Assembly (NCBI GenBank): GCA_018136815.1
Contig: CM030934.1
Span: 6,840,573 to 6,904,572, forward strand
Length of the DNA stretch: 64,000 bases
Reading direction: 5' to 3'
DNA from: Isochrysis galbana
Taxonomy: Eukaryota; Haptophyta; Isochrysidales; Isochrysidaceae
Position 1 is the stretch's first letter. Every line of letters starts with the position of its first letter. Below the pieces are notes generated by a model, which saw only the letters and a program-made list of their open reading frames with translations, searched no databases and had not been told where the DNA came from. This document shows positions 27,021 through 37,481 of this stretch, in pieces. Made by a program: the position numbers and the translations under genes.

Positions 27021-29717
27021 ATGTTCCGACGACTTCTTGCTCGGCATGCCACACCAACTCGCTCGGCCCACCGTCTGGCGAACAGCACGCCGGCCACCAG
27101 CCGCCGCCGGCCGTCTCGGCCCAGACGGCCGCCGCCTGGTGGGCCTCGCTTCAACCTGATCGCGGCGAGCACGAGAGATGTGCTCGCTCTACATGCGCTC
27201 CATGGCTCCAGCATGGACACCATCGGAATCGGCGCCATGTGGACCACGCTACGCAAGCGCGCGCTGAAGGAAGTCCTCAATGGCTGGCTTCGTACGCCTG
27301 AGTTTGGGCGCGCGGTTGGGCCAATGTGCAAGCAGACGGAGCAGATGATTCGAGAAAATAGACTGTGCTCGCGCTCTCTCGCCAACACCATGCACTCCAT
27401 CGCCTCATTGCAGCAGATCAGCTCATCGCAGCCATGGGACCCGCTCTGGAGTAGTGCCCTGCCCTTGGTGCTCCGCCGAGTGGAAGATTTCAACAGGCAA
27501 GAGCTCGCGAACATCACGTGGGCATTTATCACCGCTCACCGCGCCACACCTGAGCTCTTGGCGGCGCTTGCCCGGCGGGTGGAGGCGGAGGCGAACGACT
27601 TCAACAAGATTGAAGTCGTCTTGTTGTCGTGCAGCTTTGCACGAACAAGCTTCCGACAACCCGGTCTATTCAAGGCGCTTGCCATCAGTGCAGAGGCCAA
27701 GGTTGACCAATTGACAACCAGTGAGATCGCTCGCCTTGCGTGGGCGCATGCGCGCTCTGGATACGCTCGCACCAGCTCCGCCTCGCTTATGTGTAAAATT
27801 GTTGATGTGGCGATCGAGCAATTGCGAGCCTTTGAACCACGCTCGCTCGGCGCCCTAGCCTGGGCATATGCCCACCTGGGACCACCATATCCGTTGCCGC
27901 TCTTCGATGCAATTGCGCGAACGCTCCTCGATCGCAAGGCACGGTCTGCTCGTGCCGGCGACGTTGCCAACTTGCTCTGGTCATTCGCACGCATCGGAGA
28001 GCCGCATCCGCTCTTGTTCGAAGCGCTTTCTCGCACAGCGCTCCGGCGAGCTGCAGTGCTCAACGAGCATCAGATCTCGATGATTTGTTGGTCGTTGGCA
28101 ACTGCTCGCTGCCGTTCGGACCTCGTTGTCGAGCTTTTTCTCACGCTCGCGCAGCAGGAAGCCACCCACACGATGGCGGGCTTTACGACGCAGGGGCTCT
28201 CCAACGTGGCGTGGGCGTTCGCCAAGCTCGAGATCTCAGCAGCACACACGTTCCAAGCGATCAGTGAGCAGGTGGCACTGCGGCTGGACAGCTTTAAGCC
28301 GCAGGAGCTCGCGAACCTCTGCTGGGCCTTTGCCACCTCCAAACAGCCTCTTCCTGCGGGTTTTGAAGGCCAGGTCATCAGTCGGTTGGGCCATTTCCGC
28401 CCTCAGGAGCTCGTAGCGATTGCGTGGGCCTTCACCCATCTTAGCCACGGAGATCTCCAACTCTTTGGCTCGATTGCTGACGAAGTGCACTTGCGCCTCG
28501 ACGCCGACCCACGGCAGTTCAGTGAAAGCGAGGCGGCATCCCTTGCCAAAACCTTCAGCATAGCAGCAGACCTGTATGGCGCATCGGCGATGCCTGCTGT
28601 CGCTACCGCCTTCGCACGCTGCTCCGCTCTCCACGGCCGGCGTGTGTCGGGTCATCAACACTTGCACCTTCTAAAAACTGGCGATGCAACTGCGAGAGCC
28701 AACGGGGGCACAACAGATGATTCGGGGCGAGAACACGAGAAATCACTGGGGGAATGTGGGCAGGTCGCTCAGGAAGAGTGCGACGGTCCGGCCCCAAGGG
28801 CGTTGCTGAATTCGCTCTCGCCCACTCCAGGGCATTTAGTCGCCGGGGCCGCGCACGAGCGGACGGCTTCTGTACTCAAGAGGCTTGAGTTGCAAGAAGA
28901 CGCTGCGTTTTCGCGCCCTGCGTTGCTCCTTGCTGTCGAAGAGCTCGCTCGAATTGGTGCACTTCCTGCCACTTCCCTCAGCCCTACTCACTCGAGCGTT
29001 CTGGACGCTGAGCTAGCGAGCCCGGCTGGGACAATCGAGGCTACGGAGGCATCAATGGTGCCCATCGACGCTACCAAGGCGGAGGACAAGCTTGCGGCTG
29101 CGCTCGCCGAGGTCCGGTCAGCAAAGGTGGCAGTCCAACATGCAAAGGCACGTGTGGACGAACTGCGTGAGGCGTCGAGGAAGGCCGGAACGGCGGCTAA
29201 AGCAGCACAGTTGGCGGCAAAGCGAGGCGAGGTACAAAATAATGCCGGGGTAGAGGACCGTCTCCTTCAAAAGCAAATCGCGAGGTTCGAGGCGGCGCAA
29301 AGAGCGGCTCGAGCTGCTGCTGCAGAATATGCCGAGTGGACTGTTGCGCAAACTCGTGTCGTGTCTGTGGCTTCTGCAGGCGTCGCCATAGCGAGCATTG
29401 ACCGTACCAACAACGTAGGGAACGGGGCGAGCAATGAGAAGCGCGCTGGGGATGGCCACCTAAATGTGTCGGACTCGGGATTGAGTGGTGCCGGCGCGCA
29501 TACTAGCGACGCATCGGGCGATCGCCGGAGATGGGAATTCCTTGTGCGCACTATAGGCCAAGCGGCGCAGCCTGAAGACGTCAAGGCCATGGTGGAACCG
29601 TGGATGCCCATCAATGGTGCTGCCCATCGTCTTGCCCGAGGCGCCGAAGTATCAAGCTGCAGCCCCCCACGTGAAGGTACTTGTTCTGATGGTAGCAGCG
29701 AAGAAGTTGGTGGGTAG
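27021..29717 (+). CDS. Helical-repeat (OPR/HPR-type) organellar RNA-binding protein
   Basis: The 898-residue protein starts at 27021, where MFRRLLARHATPTRSAHR gives an Arg-rich, acid-free presequence typical of mitochondria. The in-frame Met at 26880 would read through simple repeats. About ten repeats of 37-40 residues span residues 155-495. Each has a core such as ELANLCWAFA, SNVAWAFAK, ARLAWAHAR, GALAWAYAH or ANLLWSFAR. This core is shared by FASTK, OPR and heptatricopeptide families, which bind organellar transcripts for processing, stability or translation. The C-terminal third is low-complexity with an Ala/Lys/Glu coiled coil (about residues 690-790). No RAP domain was recognised. The nucleic-acid target cannot be deduced. 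Confidence 0.75.
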   Translation: MFRRLLARHATPTRSAHRLANSTPATSRRRPSRPRRPPPGGPRFNLIAASTRDVLALHALHGSSMDTIGIGAMWTTLRKRALKEVLNGWLRTPEFGRAVGPMCKQTEQMIRENRLCSRSLANTMHSIASLQQISSSQPWDPLWSSALPLVLRRVEDFNRQELANITWAFITAHRATPELLAALARRVEAEANDFNKIEVVLLSCSFARTSFRQPGLFKALAISAEAKVDQLTTSEIARLAWAHARSGYARTSSASLMCKIVDVAIEQLRAFEPRSLGALAWAYAHLGPPYPLPLFDAIARTLLDRKARSARAGDVANLLWSFARIGEPHPLLFEALSRTALRRAAVLNEHQISMICWSLATARCRSDLVVELFLTLAQQEATHTMAGFTTQGLSNVAWAFAKLEISAAHTFQAISEQVALRLDSFKPQELANLCWAFATSKQPLPAGFEGQVISRLGHFRPQELVAIAWAFTHLSHGDLQLFGSIADEVHLRLDADPRQFSESEAASLAKTFSIAADLYGASAMPAVATAFARCSALHGRRVSGHQHLHLLKTGDATARANGGTTDDSGREHEKSLGECGQVAQEECDGPAPRALLNSLSPTPGHLVAGAAHERTASVLKRLELQEDAAFSRPALLLAVEELARIGALPATSLSPTHSSVLDAELASPAGTIEATEASMVPIDATKAEDKLAAALAEVRSAKVAVQHAKARVDELREASRKAGTAAKAAQLAAKRGEVQNNAGVEDRLLQKQIARFEAAQRAARAAAAEYAEWTVAQTRVVSVASAGVAIASIDRTNNVGNGASNEKRAGDGHLNVSDSGLSGAGAHTSDASGDRRRWEFLVRTIGQAAQPEDVKAMVEPWMPINGAAHRLARGAEVSSCSPPREGTCSDGSSEEVGG

Positions 29718-30318
29718 TAGGCTTGCCGACGAACTGCGAATGCATGCAATTTTCCCTCTCCTCGGCGTTCTTTACTGACTGCATCACGAACCTTTCTCTT
29801 GTTCCTGTCTACGTCGCCACAGCATTTAGCGACATGTCTGGAAGAGCGGGTGTTCATTCATTTGGACGGCTGCATTAGTTGCGGTCTCCTTGCGCCACTC
29901 TGTGACGCTGAATGGTGCAGGCTGGGAATGTGGCACCCCATTTATCTATACTGCAGCAATATTCCTCCTGGTCGTCATCACACACTATTCTTGTGTCTAC
30001 CTCCGACTCGTGCGCCTCTTGAATGACTGGCGATTCCGTTGTATTCCTCACACACTCAATGTGTATGCATGGTCTTCTGTGGCGATTCGATGACGTAGCG
30101 GGCATGTGTGAGCTATCAGATGTTCGATGTGATGACTGACGTTGTGCCGGGGCTGTTGGGGGGTGGGTCACTCGGCTACTGTGTATCTCTCTGTACTACG
30201 GTGCGCAATGCTCAAGGCGCGCCCGCCCGTGCCTAAAGCGACTCTAAACTCTAAAGCGTGTTCCCTGTTGCGCTTCAACCCTAACCCTGTTGCATTCTTT
30301 TTCAAAAGGGCCGCAAGA
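29718..30318. other. Intergenic region
   Basis: This is the 3' flank of the repeat-protein gene. No protein-like frame, tRNA or repeat was recognised. Confidence 0.45.
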
Positions 30319-30340
30319 AAACTATCGTGTGCTATAGTTT
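30319..30340 (+). repeat. 5' terminal hairpin of MERA retroposon
   Basis: AAACTAT-CGTGTGCT-ATAGTTT has a 7-bp stem and a longer loop than other copies. ATGGAGCGCGCGCCG begins ten bases later at 30351. Confidence 0.7.
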
Positions 30341-30350
30341 CGTCAACGCG

Positions 30351-30537
30351 ATGGAGCGCGCGCCGACGGCCTCCCCTCTCCCAGCCCCCCGCAGCCACGA
30401 CGCCCCAAGCCGCCGGAGCCGAAGCCGCTTGCAGCAGGCACTCGCAGGCCGCCGCCAAGCCACAAGGGTCCGACACGTACGAGGAGATCTGGAATGCCGC
30501 CATTGCCATTGATATTGATAGAGCGGTCAAACGGTGA
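30351..30537 (+). pseudogene. MERA ORF1 fragment
   Basis: MERAPTAS at 30351 shifts frame after a few codons into SQPPAATTPQAAG, which parallels SQPPAVTTPQRG in the element at 42619-42104. The frame ends AIDIDRAVKR at 30537. GCGGTCAAAC at the 3' end recurs near 35800 on the minus strand, in front of a similar GGGGTTTTTTAA tail, so it may mark the family's 3' end. The copy is short and probably non-autonomous. Confidence 0.55.
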
Positions 30538-30540
30538 TTT

Positions 30541-31239
30541 ATAACTACTACTAACATACTAACATGCAGGGGGGGGGCTGCATTTTTTGACCGTTCTCCG
30601 AAGCCCAAGAAAAACCTCCTGGGTGGCTTAATCTTAATCTTAATCATAATAAAACATCTGAGCGTTAGTACCACAACTGCCATTAGCCCGGTACTATCAC
30701 GACACTCCTCAGCGCACTTGCCCGTACGCCTTGACGTGCGTTGTCACTAGACACTAGACACATACGCATATGCACCCCTTCGAATCTCCCCCCTCGCAAA
30801 CCCCCGGCTCCCATTGTAACTCCCCACAAACTACAATGCTACAATGCTTCAATGAGGGAAAACCCATTGAGGCGGACCGACCTACGTCGGGCGACTCTCC
30901 AGGAAAAAGCAGCGGGGGGGGGGGGGAGGGGGCTCTCGTCAAAAAAGAAGAACGGCCCTTACAGCTCTCGCCGCGAGCAATCCTCGAGAAATAAAAGACT
31001 GCGCCTCGAGGTACCTGCCACAAGGGTCCCCATAAGGCGTCTTGAGCCTCTCCCTCCTCATCATCCACCTCCTGTCGCTAGCCGCCCCTCTCCGCCCGTT
31101 TGCTTACGTATAAACGGGGCCCATTTCTCACCGCACTCCATCGGGCGGGGGGTGCCCCCCCCTCTCCCTCTCTCCGTTCTCTTCCACCTCTGTACCTCTG
31201 ACCTCTGTCCCTGCGGCGCGTCGCCATGCGGGGGGCGGG
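30541..31239. other. Intergenic, low-complexity
   Basis: G runs lie at 30570 and 30915-30930. The pyrimidine-rich segment at 31150-31210 holds no supported coding sequence. Confidence 0.4.
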
Positions 31240-31259
31240 GTGCCACGTCCTCCTCTCAG

Positions 31260-31700
31260 AGGTCCTTTGGGGGCTCCCAAAGGGCCAGCTAGGGCAGCTC
31301 CGGGGGCAGTGGAGGCTGGGGCTCAGCCCTTGGCGCCCCCCCTGCTGCCTCTCCTACTAGGAGCTCCTACGCTTGCCTCGCTGGCCATGGGCCATGGGAG
31401 CCGCCCAGAGGCCTCCGTCTGCCCGGCGACTAGGGATGGGGGGGAGTCAGCTCGAGGGCAGGCGGGCAGGCCCAATCTGGGTGTGGGAGTGCGAGTCGCG
31501 GCCCGCGCCCACTGGGGTTCTGGGCCAGAATGATGATTGCCCAGCCCCTGCCAGAGGGCAGGGGCTGGGGTTGATTGTACGGGCCCACGGGTCCACCCGG
31601 GGTGTGTGCGTGATGGAGAGAGGGGGGCGCGAGGCCGCGAGGCCCCCATTGAGCCCCCCACTTATAAGAGTAGTTCCCTCCTGGGGGGCTTACCTCCACG
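31260..31700. repeat. Hairpin-dense GC-rich segment
   Basis: Perfect or near-perfect hairpins occur at 31261-31286 (GGTCCTTTGGG-GGCT-CCCAAAGGGCC, one wobble), 31351-31363 (6 bp), 31540-31569 (13-bp stem, CCCAGCCCCTGCC, loop AGAG) and 31652-31690 (8 bp, long loop). The style equals the hairpins in the MERA ORF1 copies, so this may be a decayed copy, although no ORF1 motif is readable. Confidence 0.6.
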
Positions 31701-32449
31701 AAGAATTGCCGAGGAAAATGGTGGGTTTGACCGCCTTCCCCCGCCCCCCCTCTGCACACGCGCTCAGGCGCTCTAACGGTACAGAATTGGCGGTCGCGCC
31801 GCGGGGCCGATAGGGTCAATTCGGGGCGCCGTTGTTTTGTTTCATGACAAGCGATTCCCCCGAGATGACGAGCGATCACGACCTCATCCTTCGCCGCGCG
31901 GGAGGAATTTGTACATCGTATGATTCCGGAGTGTTTACACTAGTTTTCTGAGCCTAGCAAGCCGATATCCAATATCCGATCGTCCGCGCCAAATGGCTCG
32001 GCACCGCCGGGAACTCACTGCCTCGTCCGCACCTGGAAAGCGGAAAGCGGCCCAGGGAAAGAAGCCTACAATGAAAAGCACATTGATTGAAGCTGTGCTC
32101 CCCCATCTTCACCGAAAACAATAAGGGCAGACTCACAATGGACGACAACCTCAAACTCGTAGAGCGCGTGCTATGCCTCACCGAAAAACTCGCCTAAACC
32201 GTGCGCCCCCCCCCCCCCCCCTTTTTCACGCACTAGCACCTACCACACAGACCAACAGGCACCACCACCCAGAACCTATACCACTATTATACAACTGACG
32301 AAGAGAAAACATGTCACTCAGTCACTTAGCGGCACAGGAGGAAGACGAGGACTGGACCGATAGGGATAGGAGCGCCCCGCCCAACCCGACACCCCCACAA
32401 CCCGAGCGCCCCTAAGTAGTGCACGGGGGGAGGAGCTGCAAGGCAGGCC
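31701..32449. other. Intergenic or retroelement debris
   Basis: A 20-codon frame MDDNLKLVERVLCLTEKLA begins near 32140. A C run lies at 32208-32221. On the minus strand GGCGGTCAAACCCACC near 31723-31738 shares the putative retroposon 3' motif. No gene is supported. Confidence 0.35.
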
Positions 32450-32476
32450 GGGGGGGGGGGGGGGGGGGGGGGGGGG
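32450..32476. repeat. Run of 27 G
   Basis: This is an uninterrupted poly-G tract. Its true length is likely uncertain from sequencing. Confidence 0.9.
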
Positions 32477-32810
32477 AAGAGGAAGGATTAGGGGCGTGGC
32501 CACAAGTTCGATGTCCATAGTCACGCGTGAGGCGAGAATATTGAAAGGTCTTTTAGTACAGATGTTGGTCTCCCGACGTTGCCAACTTCGATGTCGGGAG
32601 GGCAAGATGCAACGGACAATCAATTTACCCGCGTTTGCAACTTCGACGAGCAATGAACTCCGAGTCCAAATTTTCGTTTGTCGCGCGCCGCCTCGAGCCC
32701 GGCAGAATCGACGGACGTTATGCACATACCACGTAGGAGCATATACCGCCGTGAGTAAACCCTTTTGGCGGCTAGATGGGCCAAATCTGAGATGAAACAC
32801 GAAAGCAGCA

Positions 32811-33041
32811 CTAGCTGATCCGATCCCGATTTGATCTGTGTTTTGCGGCATACTCTGCCTTGCGCACGCGCTCGCAGCACTCCTTCCACGCGTTAATCTC
32901 CTCCTTGCAGTATACCTCTTTATGGTTTGATCGCGCAAGGCATCGTTGGATCGCGCACGCCTGCTCACGACAGAGGCGCTGCTCTGCTGGCGCGTCCTCT
33001 GGCTGGTTTCGCCCTGAGCCAGAGTAAACAAAGGCGCCCAT
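32811..33041 (-). CDS. CMC4: CMC4-like twin CX9C mitochondrial protein
   Basis: The 76-residue protein has two CX9C motifs, CREQACAIQRC and CKEEINAWKEC, with an extra Cys after the second (ECC). The pattern (C)xxQAC.IQ.CL...C........CC is that of CMC4/p8-MTCP1. The family is imported into the intermembrane space by the Mia40 disulfide relay and folds as a helical hairpin with two disulfides. A role in respiratory complex assembly is assumed but poorly defined. Length and absence of a presequence fit. The start at 33041 gives a short Gly/Ser-rich N-terminus. No intron is present. Confidence 0.8.
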   Translation of the reverse strand: MGAFVYSGSGRNQPEDAPAEQRLCREQACAIQRCLARSNHKEVYCKEEINAWKECCERVRKAEYAAKHRSNRDRIS

Positions 33042-33480
33042 CGCAGCTTCAGAAACACCACCCGCGGCGGCTCCGCGCAGTCCTGCCGGGAGAGTCCCAG
33101 TGCAAACACTCCCTTCGCCCTTACCCTCTCTCTGCCGTCACGTCCACTCCCTCGCTCGTCGCGGCCGATCCGCTTTTACTCTCAGAAGAGTAAATACTCT
33201 TTACTCCACTTGATCTTCTGACGTTCTTTCCTTGTTTCCATGTCTCATCTCGTCGACCCCTAAAATCCTAAAATAGACCCCGCGACAAGCAAAATGTGGG
33301 GGTGGTGTCATTCTTCCGCGTGTTGTTGCTTTCAATGGCAATGAAGAAGGAGATGGGGGGTGGTATTGATTCACAGGAATCATATCATCGGAGTCCTCTC
33401 TCCTCTAGACTTTAGACTACCACCACGCGTCGCGCTCCTGGCTCCTGGATTGGAAATACGGTGCTGGGGCCTGCAAGCCT
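33042..33480. other. Upstream region of the CMC4-like gene
   Basis: Nothing beyond short shadow frames was seen. It contains the presumed promoter of the minus-strand gene. Confidence 0.4.
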
Positions 33481-33486
33481 GCAAAT

Positions 33487-33612
33487 ACAGCCAAATACAT
33501 ATGTATTTGGCCTCCGGCCAAATACATTTCAAATACATTCGAGGCCTACAACCCAGGACGCGCTTCAAATACAGCCGAATACATATGTATTTGGCCTCTG
33601 GCCAAATACGCG
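33487..33612. repeat. Duplicated nested palindromes (AAATACATATGTATTT)
   Basis: CCAAATACATATGTATTTGG at 33491-33510 is a perfect 20-base palindrome. It overlaps a second hairpin, GTATTTGGCC-TCC-GGCCAAATAC (33503-33525). The same pair recurs at 33575-33609 with one mismatch in the palindrome and loop TCT. Confidence 0.85.
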
Positions 33613-34579
33613 GTATACATACGTACGCATTTCCCACATAGGGTCGCGCTCGCTCGCGCTCGCTCGCTCGCTAATTTCTCTCTCTTTCTCTTGCTCTTGC
33701 GCATGAAGGAATACAGTAAATACCGTATTCGTACAAATTCTCTACCCTGTGGCCTTTAGGGGTGGCTGTGGGATATTGGGCCCCGCACTTCGGCGTGCCT
33801 AGGGGGATTCCCCGGACTTCAGAATTGTACGTGTGCCGCGAGCCCTCGCCTAGGAGTAGGAGTCAAGCGCACATATTGCATATTGCGTGCATAACGACCT
33901 TCTCCCCACTCCCACTCCTCACCCCGCCCCAGCGGAGTGCAGCAGCAGCATCGAGCATGTCGGAGCGAAGCTCGTTTCCTCTTTGGAAACGAGCCGCGGA
34001 GGCGCACCGACGGCTAGTGCGGCGCACGGTTCATCCGGGGAGCCCGGAACGGGCTCATCGGGAGAACGGGGAGGGCAAATGACGGGCATGTGAAATGGAC
34101 GGGGAAGTGGCACGGAACGCGAATCGGAGGGACGGAGGATGTAAGAAAGGGCGCGGCGAGCAGATACCGCTTGCTTATGACTCGTATGGACTCGTAGACT
34201 CGAAAGGAAGACTCGGAAGACTCGGGGCTTGGGGTTACTCAGGGGGCTGCAGGTCACCAACAGGCGATACAGTGGGTAAAAAAACACAAATCAACACTCT
34301 GCAGTCAAACATTCACAGTAACAGGCCGGAAACATACGTTAAACGAACCCCCTCTGATGCGCAGAACCAGGCAAGAGCGTCCACGCGTCCACCAGAAAAA
34401 GAGGAGCAGAGAGAGAGAGAACGAGGACTCGAGGGTCAAAACACAATTCGGACTCCGACTCGGACTACAGAGTAAAATCCAGTGCCCTCGCGAGTCCTGC
34501 CTCGAGTCTCGCGGGGCAGCGCCGAAGGACGCTGAAGGACGCGCTGCGGGACGCAGCGCTGAAGGACAGGGGACCGCCG
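33613..34579. other. Intergenic region
   Basis: A CGCTCGCT repeat lies at 33645-33672. A 29-base segment at 33959-33987 is repeated exactly at 37345-37373. No gene is supported. Confidence 0.4.
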
Positions 34580-35030
34580 TCTCGGCGCGCGGAGGGGGGG
34601 GAGGGGCGGAGGGGGAAAGGAAATCTGCGGAGGGGGGGGAGGGCCGCCGTCTCGGCGCGCGGAGGGGGGGGACCGCGCGGAGGGGGGGGGAAGGGAACGG
34701 CGGAGGGGGGGGAACAGCGGAGGGGAAGGGGAGGAGCGGAGGGGGGGGGGGGGAGTAGCGGAGGGGGGGGAAGGGGAGGAGCGGAGGGGGGGGGAAGAAA
34801 CTGCCGAGGGGGGTGAGATCCCAACACCGACCCAATTCTCCCTCACATTCACGTATTTTTCCCGGCCTGGCCCGGGAAAATCAGGGAATGGAGAGAGGGG
34901 AGGGGGGAGATTGCAGAGGGGGTGAGAATTGCAGAGGGGGGGGGAGAACTGCAGAGGGGAGGGGAAACTGCAGAAGGGGAGGGAGGGAATGCAGAGAGGG
35001 GGGGGGAGGGAATGCAGAGAGGGGCCCAGT
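34580..35030 (+). repeat. G-run tandem repeats (GCGGAGGGGGGG; GCAGAGGGG)
   Basis: Many runs of four to twelve G are separated by GCGGA (34585-34795) and later by TGCAGA (34912-35025). Between them, TTTTCCCGG-CCTGGC-CCGGGAAAA (34857-34880) is a 9-bp hairpin. The tract could form G-quadruplexes on the plus strand. Confidence 0.85.
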
Positions 35031-35130
35031 TCTGTTACCTGCATTTCTTACCTTAAACGCGTGGACAATCACCGTATCGGTAAAAATAAAACTCAAATCT
35101 TCGAATTTCGAGACGAAAATCGGCGGACCA

Positions 35131-35177
35131 GGATTTGAGCCCAGGGAGAATCCGAATCTGCACGCCTTGAGTGACCA
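35131..35177 (-). promoter_or_regulatory. tRNA-like A/B-box pair
   Basis: On the minus strand TGGTCACTCAAGG (35177-35165) resembles an A box. GGCTCAAATCC (35141-35131) resembles a B box about 35 bases on, with a Leu-tRNA-like middle. It may be a SINE head. No full cloverleaf was verified. Confidence 0.3.
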
Positions 35178-35280
35178 AGACGAACATAGAAGACGATATA
35201 TAACGACGAAGGCACGTACCCATGCCGAAATATTCATGCCAGGAGGCCTGAATACTATTCTGAATACAACAGAGCATCGA

Positions 35281-35913
35281 TCAAAAAATTTTACAAGTTG
35301 AGGATTTCTGCACAGCAGGGGAGCGATGTCCCACAGTCTAAAGTAGATGACACGAGAAAAAGAGGTTGTTAGTTGTGACAAGTTGTGGTGTTGTGGTTGT
35401 GCTACCGCCAGAGTAGGAGTAGATGATACGAGCGGAAAAAGTCGGGAAAAGAGCAGAGGAAAGAGGGCCAACTAAGTTTATTAGTTTATATTTAGTTCAG
35501 CATTGGGGAAGGGGGTGTCTCGCGCCTCCCCTCTCAGGCTCCAACTCCCCTCCGGGGAGCCTCCCAGCCCCCCCCCCCCCCCCCACTTGGCCCGTATAGT
35601 AGTGCACGCGGGCACAGGGGCACACGGGCACACGGGCACACCCCCACCCCCTTCGCGGGGAGTAGCGGGCGAAGGGGGTAAAAGTGTGGGGTGTAGGCGA
35701 TGGCGAAGGGCAGCACCATGAGTGCGATGGGATCCGGAGCTAGCAGTAGGGTAACCTGAACCTTCAAGAATATCTTTTAAAAAACCCCTGTTTGACCGCC
35801 CTGTAACATACTCTACCTTTCCGAATAAAACAACCTGCTCAAATCTTTGAAGGTGGTCGGTCCTCACAATATTAGGATCACATCCGACCCGCAAAACATA
35901 CCCCGACCGCTGC
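35281..35913. other. Intergenic with a retroposon 3'-end-like segment
   Basis: On the minus strand 35805-35760 reads GGGCGGTCAAAC, then GGGGTTTTTTAAAAGATATTC. This resembles the 3' end (GGGGTTTTTTAAGAAGATTTTC) of the complete element at 41975-42645. A C run lies at 35570-35584. The final part is the promoter side of the next gene. Confidence 0.4.
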
Positions 35914-36723
35914 ATGCGACCATGCCTCGCCGTGATGATGGCCGCCTCCCTCGCGCAAGTGCGCATACAGCCCGTGCGTATGCTGCGCAACATTGACCGC
36001 TGTGAGCTCCTCATTGCTACCCAATCGTCGCTGGCTTACAGCGAATCGCCACCGCTACTGGCGGAGGCCCTTGAGCAAGGCATCAGCCTTGCATTGCTCT
36101 GCCGCGCATGTGATGGCTCGGCTGACTCTGATGCGGCTCCAGCTGTCTTCGACGCAGCAAACCGGCACCTGTATACTGGCTCGCTCTCTCCACGAGTGTT
36201 TTCCGACCTCCGTCGCCGGTTTCAGATCAAACCTGATGGGTTTGGCGGCTCTGACGGCTTTGGCCGAGCACCTACTCAGGCCTCGCGTGCGCCTCTTGCC
36301 TCACGCACCGTCGTCCTTGTCGCTGAGATTGACGAGTGTGTGAACGCGCGCGCGGCTGGGATGCGGGCGGTCGCTGTACCAGCAATGGATGGCTACGTAT
36401 GTTCCGATCTAGAGGGTGTCGCCGATGCAGTAGTGGACAGCATAGATGAGCTTTACTTAGATGACCTCTCCACACCTGGTGCATACTGGCTCAATACTAT
36501 GGTTCCTACTGCTCCTGCCGGCGGGATGGCTGATCCCGAGTCGCTAGAACCGCTCGTGACGGGCGCTACGTTAGTTAGCGGAGAGCTGATGCGAAGGTTT
36601 GATTCGGATGAGATGGCGGGCACCAAAAGCAGTAAAGCTGATATGGATGTAATTGCATCCCACACTGAGAATGAGCAAGAGGATGCTATGCGCCGAATAC
36701 TCGATGACCTGGATACGCTGTAG
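35914..36723 (+). CDS. HAD-superfamily-like protein
   Basis: The 269-residue frame has a central segment VVLVAEIDECVNARAAGMRAVAVP, then DLEGVADAVVDSIDEL. This fits the last part of a HAD phosphatase, where an acidic pair precedes AAxAAGM and a Val-rich strand. Upstream SLALLC and LYTGSLSPRVF could be the Ser/Thr strand region. The nucleophile motif DxDGT is not seen, so this is either a diverged or inactive member or the 3' exon of a longer gene. The start at 35914 is the first ATG and there is no clear targeting peptide. The C-terminal 80 residues are acidic. No substrate can be assigned. Confidence 0.45.
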   Translation: MRPCLAVMMAASLAQVRIQPVRMLRNIDRCELLIATQSSLAYSESPPLLAEALEQGISLALLCRACDGSADSDAAPAVFDAANRHLYTGSLSPRVFSDLRRRFQIKPDGFGGSDGFGRAPTQASRAPLASRTVVLVAEIDECVNARAAGMRAVAVPAMDGYVCSDLEGVADAVVDSIDELYLDDLSTPGAYWLNTMVPTAPAGGMADPESLEPLVTGATLVSGELMRRFDSDEMAGTKSSKADMDVIASHTENEQEDAMRRILDDLDTL

Positions 36724-37444
36724 ACTACACCAGATTTTGGTGCTCTTGAGGGATTCCGCCGATGTTCTATGACGGCAGATGATGTGCGTGATCTTGCTGC
36801 TCTGTAATGGTGATTGTTCTCGTGCCCATCACTATCGTGCTCACTGCTCCGGCGTACCTTGCAAGAAAAGTTATTGAGATGTCTTGCGTGGAGTAATCGC
36901 GCACTAAAGCTAGCGGGTTGAAGTTGCACATGAGTGACAGTGGCTGCATACAGATGGATAGTTGAGACGCAGCAAAGGCGGTCTAGAGAGGATCAGCCAT
37001 GACCATGGGGGCAGTGGAGCACAGGGAGGGGCGAGCGAGGCCCGCTGCGGCCGGCTGGAGGCGGCTTGCGTTTAGGTCGCTTGCCTCCATTTGGTACCGC
37101 CTCCTCCTCCCTTCCCTTTGGCTTAGGAGGAGTGCACGCCTTGCACACACAAATGACAAATGAGATTGTGAGGGGGTGCGCGCTTCCCTTCTCCGATAAA
37201 AATACTTGTACGACCTTTTAAAAAACGTGAGCCTACATTAAAAGTGCAAACGTTTTCGTTCACAACATGTGACAGGTTGGAGCGATTGGTTGGCGGCCAG
37301 CAAGGGCCAGACAGTGCGATCTGGGCGTGCCTGTCAAAAGGGTCTGTCGGAGCGAAGCTCGTTTCCTCTTTGGTGCAACGAGTCATCGTTTTGTTCGTGG
37401 GGGCCCAAGGGGGGGGTCTTGATCCTGATGGGCCCCGGAGACAC
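36724..37444. other. Intergenic region
   Basis: No gene is supported. The exact 29-base repeat partner of 33959-33987 lies at 37345-37373. Confidence 0.4.
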
Positions 37445-37481
37445 CGCATCCGCATAGAGTATATAAAATACTCTAGATGCG

